Source: Adiantum capillus-veneris (taxonomy: Eukaryota; Streptophyta; Polypodiopsida; Polypodiales; Pteridaceae). Taken from it: 64,000 nucleotides of DNA. The notes beneath the pieces are model-generated. The model had not been told where the DNA came from. It saw only the letters and a list, made by a program, of their open reading frames with translations, and made no database searches. The stretch spans positions 90,067,384 through 90,131,383 of the forward strand of contig CM043944.1 in assembly GCA_014529385.2 (NCBI GenBank). The letters run 5' to 3'. Made by a program: the position numbers and the translations under genes. Below are positions 1 to 9,681 of the stretch, piece after piece; position 1 is the first letter of the stretch; each line of letters opens with the position of its first letter.

Positions 1-353
1 TAGATTTAGGTTTATTTTTAGTTAGATTTACGTTTATTTAGATTTACGCTTATTTACGTTAGATCGAGTCCACGCAAGAATTACTTACGGTTTAGGGTTT
101 AGAGTTAGACGAACAGTGAAAAGATCTTCTGTGAAAAGATGTTAAGATGCTGTGAAGTGCTACAACTAGAGAAGAGGCAAAGGGGTTTTGTCCACTACAT
201 GCAGTATCATGTAGACGTGGGTCTGTAGATTTCTTGTACCCACAAATATAGGTATTGACCAATAAAGACGAGATTATAACCCGGTGGTTCTTATCTCCGT
301 GCACCTCTAGACCGAGGTGTGCGGGGATTGGACATGACTAGAGAATGTGAGGT

Positions 354-355
<2 letters not shown>

Positions 356-400
<45 letters not shown>
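356..400. repeat. (GA)n microsatellite in CACTA-1 leader
   Basis: A pure GA dinucleotide tract of about 45 bp upstream of the transposase start. The same site in CACTA-2 (39534-39617) is about twice as long, so the tract has expanded or contracted since the copies separated. Confidence 0.95.
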
Positions 401-403
<3 letters not shown>

Positions 404-465
404 GACGAAGAATGCCAATAGAATATTAAATTTGTTGTCTAGGTTATAAGATTTTTATCCTCATT

Positions 466-3400
466 ATGAGTAGTGACGAGGATGTGGGACCGTCCAACCG
501 AAACACCTATCTCTCAACGAGGGTCTTATGTCCTTGTAATCAATGCAAGCATGCTGTGCGACGGACAAGACGTGTTTCTTTGCAGCACGTTCGCGAATTT
601 GGCAAGTTCGATCCATCTATTATAGATCGAGTTGTTGCCAATTATAACTCGTCGGACTCTGACGCTGGCCAACAAGCAGCAATCTTGCAACCCAATAGAC
701 GTGTTCGCAGGCGCTTTGGTCAAGCAGCATATGTGAGGCCACAAGATGTAGCCTCTGACAGCTCGGGGGATGATCATGCAGAGCACATTCCCAACAAGGC
801 AATGTTTGAGCCCGAGATTGATGAAATGATCGAGACGATCATGGATTCAGAAAGGCTTATCTATGATGATATGAAAAGTGAAGCCGATACGCCATTGTAT
901 AATGGAGCACGTATGTCTAGATTGAAAGCACTCCTGGTTCTTCTCAACATGCAGGCAAAGTTTGGATGGAGTGACACTAGCGTCACAACGCTTTTCAGGT
1001 GATCTATTACAATTAGTTTACTTTAATAAAACTCTAAATGTATAATGATCTGATAGATTTTTACACGACTGTATCGTATTTTTATGCTGTGTAGATTGCT
1101 TAAAGAGCACATACTACCAGCTGACAATGTGATGCCAGATTCCCGAGATGAAGCAAGAAAGATTTTGCGAAACTTGGGGATGGATTACAATTCTATCCAC
1201 GCTTGTCCTAATGACTGCATTCTTTTCAGAGGGGAATACATAGACATGGAGAAGTGTCCGAAATGTGATTCCGAAAGATATCGAGTAGATCTCCACGGGA
1301 CAAAAATTCCACAAAAGGTTTTGCGACATTTTCCTCTGCTTCCTCGCATCAAGCATTTCTTCGAATGTAAGTCCATGGCCGCCCTAGCATCATGGCATGA
1401 GGAGAATAAATCTTCGGATGGTGTGCTATGAATTCCTGCAGATTGCGCAGCCTGGAAACATATAGATGGAACATGGTCGGATTTTGCCAGGGAAGCTCGA
1501 AAATTTGCGCTTAGGCCTGGCTATGGATGGCGTAAATCCATTTGGTCAAAGATCAACATCTTACAGTGTATGGCCCGTTGTCATCGTCAACTACAACATT
1601 CCCCCGTGGTTGACTACGAAGAAGGGGCACCTATGGCTAAGCTTGATTGTGCCAGGGCGATATAAAGTGGGGAATATGGATGTGTATCTTCGTCCACTAT
1701 TGGAAGAGCTACAACAATTGTGGATTGGCATAGAGGTGGTGGATATGAGCCGACACACAGGACGACGGAATGCTTTGATCAGAGGCATTCTAATGTGGAC
1801 CATGCATGACTATCCCAGGCTAACAGAATGCTCAGGTGATCTATTGACACTCCTCACTCAGACACTGTAAATCTTGTTTTTGCCCATAGTTGATCTATTA
1901 TCATGTGTATACATGCAGGGCTTCAAACAAGCGGATACAGAGCATGTGTCACATGCGGACCTAGACTGAATGCACGTAGGGTGCCCTCACTGAAGAAGCA
2001 AATCTACGAAGGTCATCAAGTGTATCTTCCAGAGAATCATGTGTTACGGGACGGCTTTTTGGGAAGAGAGCCACCAAGGATGTCTGCACAAGCATGGTTA
2101 GAGCAGAAGGAGATGTGCGATGACGGATTGCCTCCAGGGATGAAGAGACTATCTCTATGGTACGAGTTACCATACAGCCCCCGACTCATGATCAATCACT
2201 TGCTCGATCCAATGCACATATTCAAGAATGTGGGTAATCTACTATGGGACCATCTGACCGGCAAGAAAGATACTTTGGGAGCCAGAGTTGACCTTAGAAA
2301 TGTGGATCGTATGGAGCAATATTGGCCGCAAACAACGTCTGATGGATCGATAAAACTCCCTAAAGCACCATGGATTTTCACAAGAGCCCAAGAACGCAAA
2401 GTAAAAGAGACCATTCGATCTTTGCGGACCCCCACTGGTGTAATGCACTCGCTCCGAATGTGTTTTACTAAAGAAGGAAAGCTTACCGGTTTGAAGTCAC
2501 ACGATTGGCATAAAATGTGTCAGGTACGTTCATAGTGGACTTTAATATCATTGCATAAAATGTGGACTTTAATATCATTGCTGCACATACTTTACAGTTT
2601 ATTTTATCGGTTGCCATTGAGGGATGTTTGTCTCTCGACATCCGTAACACAATCTACAAACTTGCAAAGCTGGTGCAATGGATCTCACAAAAGGAGATCA
2701 ACGTAGACTCCATACCATTCGCCAAATTAAATGCTGCGGAGCTTGTGTGCATGTTTGAGAAACATTTTCCTACTACCATGCTAACCATTCAGGTACATCT
2801 TCTTGTTCACATAGTTGATGAGGTGGAAATAGCTGGCACAGTTCATTCCAGATGGATGTTCTTCTTAGAACGTTTCATGAAAACGCTTAAGGGATATGTG
2901 CGTCAAAAGGCACGTCCGGAGGGTAGCATGGCAGAAGGTTGGTTGGTATCAGAGTCCCTAGTGTACATTGGAGAGTGGCTAGACGGATTTGATAAAGCCC
3001 GGGACACGCTATGGCGAACCATAGATGATGAGCGCATATCTGGGATTGTCATGTGCAATCTCGGTGTTGAGAAGAAGATGATGGAAGATCTAGAGGCTAA
3101 AATCAACCGATTTTGCATGCTTCACAATCCAGTGATGCAAAAGTGGATTTCACAATATGAGGATGCAAAGCAAGAGCGACAAAGGGCACGAATCGAGTGG
3201 AGACGGGGAAGACGACCACCGATGCACTATCCGAAGGTTCTGGAGAGCCTACCAACCTTCATGAGCTTAAGATGGTTGCACAACCAATTGAAAAGCGCAC
3301 AACAATGCGGTGACGAAGTGACTGAGGAAGAGTGGGAGTACTCTCGGGGTTGCGCGACCAAGGTAAGTTTGCAATGTACGACTAGCAAGTGACTTTATTT

Positions 3401-4195
3401 ATAAACGTTTGAACGGCCACTCATAATCTTTGTTCGTTGTAGTATAAGTCATACACAGCAGCATGGTGTAAAGGTCGACATTTTAGGGTGGAACGAATCG
3501 ACAAAAAGCGTTTTACTCAAGATTGTGGAATCATGGCAAAATTTGAACAGTCTAGTCGACGACGTTCCTCTGATGCAGATCCTGTGGTGGCGGAACTCAC
3601 TTACTTCGGCACGCTGCAAGAGATTTTGAGGATCGATTACAGAGGATTTTTTGTCGACTTGTTCGACGTGCAATGGTTCAAGATAATCATGGAGGGTCGC
3701 AACGCTACTGTGCGTAGAGGAGAGTCTGGTTTTCTTGAGGTGGATTCTACTAAGAAATGGACTGACCTAAGAGACACTTTCATACTACCCGAGCATTGTG
3801 AACAAGTACGTATGTAAATAGTTAACATCCCCCTTTTACAAGTTATGTGCTTGAAAGCTCTCATGTAAGTTATGTGGCTCTGGCAGGTAATATTTCATCC
3901 TACAAAATCTACATCAAACTGGTGGTACGTCATAGAGGTAGCCCCTCGTAGTGCAAGGACGTATGAAGGCTACCATGTGCCAATCACAACGGCATCAATG
4001 AAGGAGATCAGAGAAGATGCTCAATCAGAAGCCGTTGCGGTGGTGCCAGACGAGCATATCGATGCTACTACTCTATATGGGGTGCATGCAGAGGAGCTAC
4101 AAAATGAAACAGAGGATATGTGTTTAAACGGAGAGCTCTATATAGATATAGGAAGTTATGCTGAGTTATGCGAGGATGAGAGAGAGATCTCTTAA
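466..4195 (+). pseudogene. TnpD-like CACTA transposase (Transposase_21/DUF4218/DUF4216), broken
   Basis: CACTA transposases bind the element ends and catalyse excision and integration in the nucleus. I infer six exons from reading frame and GT-AG sites: 466-998, 1095-1835, 1919-2523, 2598-3362, 3443-3805 and 3887-4195. Exon 1 has the transposase-associated zinc-binding motif CPCNQCKH. Exon 2 has HACPNDC and the paired CPKC cysteines. Exon 3 has LDPMHIFKNV, a Transposase_21 hallmark. Exon 4 is DUF4218-like (RWMFFLERFMKTLKGYVR, ARPEGSMAEG). Exons 5-6 are DUF4216-like (ELTYFGTLQEI, WWYVIEV). Two lesions break it. A TGA at 1429-1431 replaces an expected Arg codon, and an extra A in the AAAA run near 1490 shifts the frame. 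Domain order is complete, so this is a recent pseudogene rather than a scrap. Confidence 0.9.
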
Positions 4196-4467
4196 AGCCA
4201 CAAATATTGTATTTGAACAATTTTGCTCCGTGTTGTCAAAGCTCTGGCTCTCTAAGTACCTTCCATGGTGTATAACGCTCTTTTCTACTCGCGCTCACAT
4301 CTTTTGATTGAAAATTCTGAGTTTTCGACTTGCCTCTTCTATCACTCAATTCATTGTGTCATTGTATTTATATGCGTCATTACGTCATTGTATTTAATGG
4401 TCTTTGCGTCATTGTCTACTCTATTCATTCAATATTAAGTTTAAATATTCGTGTGTTTAATGCAGGT

Positions 4468-5776
4468 ATGGATGATGAGGAGTTTCTTTCTTCTTTGTCA
4501 CCGCAGCAGAGACAGTGGTACGTGGAGCGTCATCGCTCTGGCGCATCATCGCGCGTTCCTACTCCATCCGCATCTCCCTCTCTTTCGGAGCATTCGGCGC
4601 GCTCCGAAGCTTCGACGTCGACGAGACGAGCTTCACACTTGTCTAGACACCGGCGCTCTAGTGGTGGCGGTGGCGGTTGTTGTGGGGATTCCGCCATTGA
4701 TGCCTCCACACCGCCTCGTGTTCGACGAAGCTCTTTACCCTCCCCTTCTTTGCCCGCCCCCACACCAGCCACAACATCGCCATCTACGCCAGGTTTTGCA
4801 CGGCTGACTGTTCCTAGCAGCTACACACCTCTACCTACTCCGCCAGGAGCTACCCCACTCGACACTCCTCGCTTCGGGGCCCAGACGCCGGTGGAGACAC
4901 CTGACGTCCGTACCCCCATCGACACGCCGCTAGAGACCCCTGCCGGGACACCCAGGTTCACGCGTCACCGGCCAGAGGGCTTGTCTTACTCCGTCGACTT
5001 CAGCGGCGGCATCATCATGGATGATGACAGCAAGAAGGTGATCTCGCACATGCGTGGTCTTTGCTCTCAGCTGTTTAGACACTACATACTAAACAAATGG
5101 AGTGAAGTACCAAGTGATTTAAAAAACAGAGTCATCAGCATACTTCATGATGAGTTTCCCGTTCCAACACGGGATCAGCGCTTCAATGAAGACCTGATGA
5201 AGATTCGAATGCGCGAATACTGCAAACACAAGCATTCCGAAGTGCAAAAAGCAATCAAGAATGGGTGGAACAGGCCAGATTGGCTGGCCAAAGAAGATTG
5301 GAAGAATGCGAAGAAAGTAGCGCGCGAGAATCCCGACAAGTGGAAGCAACAAAAGGATGCAGCCAGAGCGCGAGTAGAGGCAGGGAGCTCGCACCACTTA
5401 GGGAGCGGTGGATGGGCATCATTTGAGGCCGATTTTGTAAGTGTTTTTGCATTGCTCTTTATGTTCGATAGTTTAGGGTTATTAGTTTTTTAATTCTAAC
5501 ATAACGAAATCTTTGTATGTTTTGACAATGGTCGATGACAGGACATGATCCCACACCGTACGAGCGCGAGTACGCAGGCAGGAAGGGCTTAAACGCCCTG
5601 ATGGACATTCTCAGTTCTCGCGGCGGCATGGTTAGTATTAGGGTTTACTCTTTTCTATTTTTTGTATTGTTTTATAAATGTCGTTATATGTTTATACGTA
5701 CTGAAAGCTGTCTTATTGTCTTTTTTTGCAGAATCCGACAGATACGCCGCTTGGACGCGATGAGACGTCTGACTAG
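4468..5776 (+). pseudogene. TnpA-like CACTA protein (Ptta/En/Spm, Transposase_24)
   Basis: This is the second CACTA gene. In En/Spm, TnpA binds subterminal repeats and assists transposition. The ATG at 4468 lies just after a TTTAATGCAG acceptor-like site, so a non-coding first exon is likely. Exon 1 (4468-5436) encodes a Ser/Pro/Thr-rich N-terminus with repeated TPxxTP motifs, then a helical Transposase_24-like region (WSEVPSDLKNRVISILHDEF, RPDWLAKEDW). Exon 2 (about 5529-5630) encodes GRKGLNALMDILSSRGGM-like sequence. Exon 3 (5732-5776) encodes NPTDTPLGRDETSD and a stop. The exon 2 acceptor reads ACAA|TGG here but ACAG|TGG in CACTA-2, so this copy has probably lost the splice site. The next AG, at 5541, would shift the frame. 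Exon boundaries are inferred. Confidence 0.82.
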
Positions 5777-6137
5777 ACGACGTCAGTTTAGCTGTAGCTA
5801 GATAGCATTAGTTTAGGGTTTCTCATAGCTTATGTATCATGAGACGGATTTTATACGTGTTTTTGAACCATGTATATTATTACATTTGTCACCGCAGTTC
5901 CTTTTGCCAATCAATTCTTTATGCCTATGATGTTGTACAATTGTCATTATTACATTTGCCAATCAATTCATTTTGCCTATGATGTGTACAATTGTCAATT
6001 TTGCAAACAATGCGTCTTGTGGGTGACTATTTTGGGTCTATTATCTACCCTTGCACTTTTTTAAAAAAGTGAATCAAGTACAATATGGTTGATGGGTGGA
6101 AGGGCATTCAATGCCCTGTCACCAAAAAAAAATTCTC

Positions 6138-6376
6138 TCGGGCGTCGCTATTTATGGCTCTGTAGCGTCGCTATGAGCATCGCTATAGTCTTCTGTGTAA
6201 ACGTCGCTATAACCGTCGCTATGACCGTCGCTATATAGAGACGCTTATAGCGACGCATATAGCGACGTTCTCGTAGCGACGCTCGTAGCGACGGTCTTAG
6301 CGACGCCGGGGGTTATAAAAACCCAGTGTATTTCCGTCGCTAACAGCGTCACAAGAGCACACAACCTCTTGTAGTG
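6138..6376. repeat. Subterminal CGTCGCTA/TAGCGACG array and right terminus of CACTA-1
   Basis: About a dozen copies of the octamer CGTCGCTA or its complement TAGCGACG lie in the last 240 bp, in both orientations. Some form palindromes such as CGTCGCTATATAG. In En/Spm elements clustered subterminal motifs are the TnpA-binding sites, so this array is the likely binding region. It ends in the terminal repeat at 6376. Confidence 0.85.
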
Positions 6377-7156
6377 ATAGGATCAACAGCTTTAGTTTTT
6401 GCTACTTACCTACCTTGAAATTTGATTGATGCTTCAATGTTGTCAGCAAAAAAATTGTTCAATCTCGTCACATGTGACATGCCAAATTGAGTGAGGGGTT
6501 GTAACATTACAAATGTTACAGCATCAACTTCAAGCAGAAATGATGTTGCAAAAACAATAGTAACATGTTAGCCTAATAACATGCAATAGCTAAATTACAT
6601 TAGCATGTGCAAGTTTTGACGCTAGCGAGCCAAGGAAGCCTGCAAAAATGATGTGCAAAAATCTGAAGCACTGGAGCAGTTGGAGTATCGCTATGCAAAT
6701 ACAAAAAAGAATAGACCAAACATTCAAATGAGCCCACATTTACAACCACCAACCAATATCCAACAAAAAATATGAGCGAATATAACAAAGAATAACCACC
6801 AGCATATTTAAAAGACAATAAATGAAGCTTTAAATTGAGTATCAACCAAAATAACAAGTGCAGTAAAGCAAATAGGGAATAACATGCGGTAACAATGTTC
6901 AACACTTTACAATAGCTCACCTTCTTCAAAGTCCATGCTCTCAGACCCTATATATTAGTTGTTGCTCACATACCACTCCTCACACCAATACCAAAAGGAC
7001 CACTAGGCCATTTAGAAGCCATTGCCCAAAAAAACACAAAAAACACAACCCCTCAACTTTGAAGTATGGATTCACACACAAAAACATAGGCATTTTTTGT
7101 CACATAAAGAGGTGAGTTACATATTTTTAAAGTCGGATCAATCAACAACATCACAT
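6377..7156. other. Intergenic, no gene seen
   Basis: AT-rich sequence outside CACTA-1. The open frames here are short and carry no recognisable motif. I see no element ends. Confidence 0.6.
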
Positions 7157-8256
7157 CCTTCATGCATACAAAAAGAGTTACCCATTGATCCCATTGCCCA
7201 AATTCCCAACACCCATTTCCAAAAGATATTGACACTACATCAGTATAATATTGTATTGGCTCATTGAATGCATTGCAAAATGCTCCAAACTCTTTCATTG
7301 CACAATAGACAGAATGTCAAATCCTACATGCATACAAAAAGAGCATTGATGCCATTGCCCAAACCCCCAATGCCACATTACATCAACATAATATTTTACT
7401 AGCTCATTGAATGCATTCCATGGCATTGTAGATAGAATGTCAAATCATGCATGCATACAAAAAGAGCATTGGTGGCATTGCCCAAATTTCCAATGCCCTC
7501 ACTACATCAACATAATAATACTTTACTTACTCATTGAATGCATACCAAAAGGCTGCAAACTCTCTGATCGTACTGTAGACATTAATAGGAGACGACGACC
7601 CAAGAACGCGCTGGAAGCCTTCCTTCGACACTCCCCCAGTTAGCACAAAGAACGCCATTGCAAGCTTCACAACTCGCCCCATTTTGCGCACGTCCTACAA
7701 GACTCCATAGAAGACTTGCAACAATGTTTGGGAAAAATCAATTTCACAAACATAAAAATTTCTCTTTAGGGTAGATTCAAAGAGGACGTTAAAAAGAAAA
7801 AGGCTTTTTTTGCAATTTAACCCTAATTTCTTAAACTTTCCAAGCGAATTTTCTTCTTCTCCCCCTTCCTTCAATTGGCTATTTTGACTTTGCAATCGGC
7901 TCAAGACTAAGCTCGATACATATTTTGAAACTCAGATGACACAAAAAGAGCTACTCATTCATGCCATTCCGCAAATTCCCAATGCCAACAACACTATAAC
8001 TCATTCAATGCATTTCAAAGGGCTCCAAATTGTTAGTATTATGCTACCACATTGAATGCATTACAAAGGCTCCAGACTCTCTAATTACACTGTAGCTAGA
8101 ATGTGAAATCCTACATGCGTACATAGTATTTGATGTCTCTCTCATGTGCCCCGCATTTGCTTCCAAACTCTCTAATTACACTGTAGCTAGAATGTGAAAT
8201 CCTACATGCGTACATAGTATTTGATGTCTCTCTCATGTGCCCCGCATTTGCTTCCT
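7157..8256. repeat. Degenerate minisatellite (about 120-170 bp units) plus 91-bp tandem duplication
   Basis: Units share ATGCATACAAAAAGAG, GCCATTGCCCAAA, TCAACATAATA and CTCATTGAATGCATT. I recognise units at 7157-7321, 7322-7443, 7444-7590 and, more diverged, 7937-8109. The gap 7590-7936 includes 7725-7925, which resembles 29262-29475. At 8071-8165 and 8166-8256 a stretch of about 91 bp containing CTAATTACACTGTAGCTAG is duplicated in tandem almost perfectly, so duplication has continued recently. Confidence 0.75.
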
Positions 8257-8257
8257 C

Positions 8258-8398
8258 AAAAGTGAGGGTATTACTCCTGATGACTCGACTTACATTTTGT
8301 GCTTGAGGGATTGTGGTAGTATAGGAGACGTTCGCAGGGGCAAGCAAGTGCACAAAGATTTCCTAAAAAGAGACCTTGAAAATTGTTCAAAGCAATAA
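8258..8398 (+). pseudogene. PPR protein fragment (46 codons)
   Basis: This frame encodes KSEGITPDDSTYILCLRDC, then GSIGDVRRGKQVHKDFLKR, then TAA at 8396. It matches the junction of two pentatricopeptide repeats in plant organelle RNA-processing PPR proteins (xPDxxTYxxxLxxC...GxxxHxxxxK). There is no start codon and no further repeat on either side, so it is an orphan fragment. It begins directly after the second copy of the 91-bp duplication. PPR sequence of the same general type recurs at 18130-20439. Confidence 0.7.
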
Positions 8399-8629
8399 AA
8401 TGCCTCTCCATAATTTCCACCTTCAACAGTTCATGCCCTATGCGGATGCACCACCTTCAACCTTGGACATTTTCATCGTATTTAGGCTTATAATAGTACT
8501 TGTTTGTCTTGTGGTTTGTCCATTTTCCTTCTATGGCACACCATTTCATGGTTTTGTGCTGCCCCATAGGTTGTCCTTGAGGTGGATGAGCCTTTGGCGC
8601 ATGTAGCTGAAAACAGTGAAGGTGCCCTT

Positions 8630-8836
8630 CTTGTCTTCAATAGCCTTGTAGGGCATCACCCTCCTCTACCCCCCATTTGCACCTTGGAAACACCATGCCT
8701 TCAACGCATTGCAAGCATGAACATGGTTGCGGATTTCTTGTCTTCAAGGGGCTTGTGCATCATTGCCCTCATTTGCCCCCCATTTGCACCTTGGAAACAC
8801 CCATGCCTTCAATGCACATCAAGCATGTGTAAGGTT
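8630..8836. repeat. Two-copy tandem repeat, about 108-bp unit
   Basis: CTTGTCTTCAA...GGGC and CCCCATTTGCACCTTGGAAA recur at about 8630-8737 and 8738-8836 with small differences. The overlapping open frames show no known domain. Confidence 0.7.
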
Positions 8837-9007
8837 GAAATGCCGAGAGTCGCCCGCCTTCAATCAAACACATACCATTTACAAGCACCCTCACTTTGAA
8901 GCAAAATGCACACATGTTGAGCATCGGTTCACTTTGCATCGACGATCCAAAATTTGTAGCACTTCTCTACCCATCCCACTGGCCTTCTACATGCCAAAAT
9001 TGGTGAG

Positions 9008-9150
9008 TGGTTTTTGGGTGACTTGCCTCCTAGCAAAAAGGCCATAAATACTAGGTGGGTTGTCAAGTTGAAACATAAACAATGATGGTAGTCTTGGTTG
9101 CTATAGGGCTAGACTTGTAGTAAAGGGGTATGCCCAAGAGAAGGGTCTCT
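9008..9150 (+). pseudogene. Copia reverse transcriptase fragment
   Basis: In frame, 9008 onward encodes WFLGDLPPSKKAINTRWVVK. After a one-base shift near 9079 it reads NDGSLGCYRARLVVKGYAQE. This matches the N-terminal part of copia reverse transcriptase (W-DLP-KK-I-TKWV-K-K and R-KARLVAKGY-Q). Nothing of the remaining polyprotein follows, so it is a decayed scrap. It forms one arm of the fold-back at 9105-9375. Confidence 0.75.
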
Positions 9151-9375
9151 CTTTATCACATAAATTAAAATCAATGCCCTTCGGTGTCAACATAAAATGG
9201 ATCACCAAGTTTAAAGACCTATATGCATTGATCAGATGCCTTTTGGTGTCTATGTCAACATAATTTGGATTACCAAGATTAAAGACATGCATGCATTAAT
9301 CAGATTGATTAGAAACAATGCCCTTCTCTTGGGCAATACCCCTTTACTACTAGCCTTATGTTGACATAGACACCA
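9105..9375. repeat. Fold-back built from copia RT scrap and a direct repeat
   Basis: TAGTAAAGGGGTATGCCCAA in the left arm (about 9117-9136) recurs inverted at about 9333-9353. GGTGTCTATGTCAACATAA (about 9246) recurs inverted at 9357-9375. Between the arms a segment of about 65 bp (TCAACATAA...GGATxACCAAG...AAAGAC...GCATxxATCAGAT) is present twice in direct orientation. The structure lies just left of copia-A. Confidence 0.7.
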
Positions 9376-9400
9376 TTCGTTTTGAATAATTGAAGGGTTC

Positions 9401-9592
9401 TGAAGGAGTACGAGCGGAAGTGCGACGTGAGAGAGAGTGCGAGAAGAAGAGCACGACGATATGGTGAACTCGCTCTACTGTAATGTGTAGAGCATAGTGA
9501 GTTCTTATTAGGTTTTTACAAAAGAATATGTGTACATACCTGGCGGCCCGCCCACTTACCTGGGCGACCACATTGGGCTTTATACCCCAACA
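9401..9592 (-). repeat. copia-A 3' LTR
   Basis: 192-bp terminal repeat, downstream of pol on the minus strand. On the plus strand it starts TGAAGGAGTACGAG and ends TATACCCCAACA. Adjoining at 9593 is CCTCCCACTTAAAG, which on the minus strand is a purine-rich stretch ending GTGGGAGG, the likely polypurine tract. Confidence 0.93.
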
Positions 9593-9681
9593 ACCTCCCA
9601 CTTAAAGTCCAATGTGGTACTTTAAGTGTGAGAGAAGCTACTATACAAGCTAATATACAAGAGATGTAGAGAAGTGATGTA

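Larger units (their letters stand above)
1..6376 (+). mobile_element. CACTA (En/Spm) DNA transposon, copy 1 (left end outside window)
   Basis: This is the right portion of a CACTA-superfamily transposon; its left terminus lies before the window. The right end reads CCTCTTGTAGTG and stops at 6376, the inverted complement of a CACTACAAGAGG terminus. Inside are a TnpD-like transposase gene (466-4195) and a TnpA-like gene (4468-5776), the classic two-gene En/Spm layout. Bases 1-465 hold a degenerate TTTAGG/TTTACG-rich leader and a (GA)n tract. From base 1 onward it is nearly collinear with CACTA-2 (from about 39180), apart from a 755-bp segment (754-1508) that CACTA-2 lacks. Both genes are damaged, so autonomy is unlikely. 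The flank after 6376 is ATA, a possible 3-bp target duplication that cannot be checked. Confidence 0.93.

Noticed and set aside
90-110. Telomere-like TTTAGGG in the CACTA-1 leader (also near 39270)
   Set aside because: Only one copy in a TTTAGG/TTTACG-rich leader; not an array.
4530-4772. Minus-strand frame opposite the TnpA-like exon
   Set aside because: Mirror of the Ser/Pro/Thr-rich coding sequence on the plus strand, also seen at 42992-43234.
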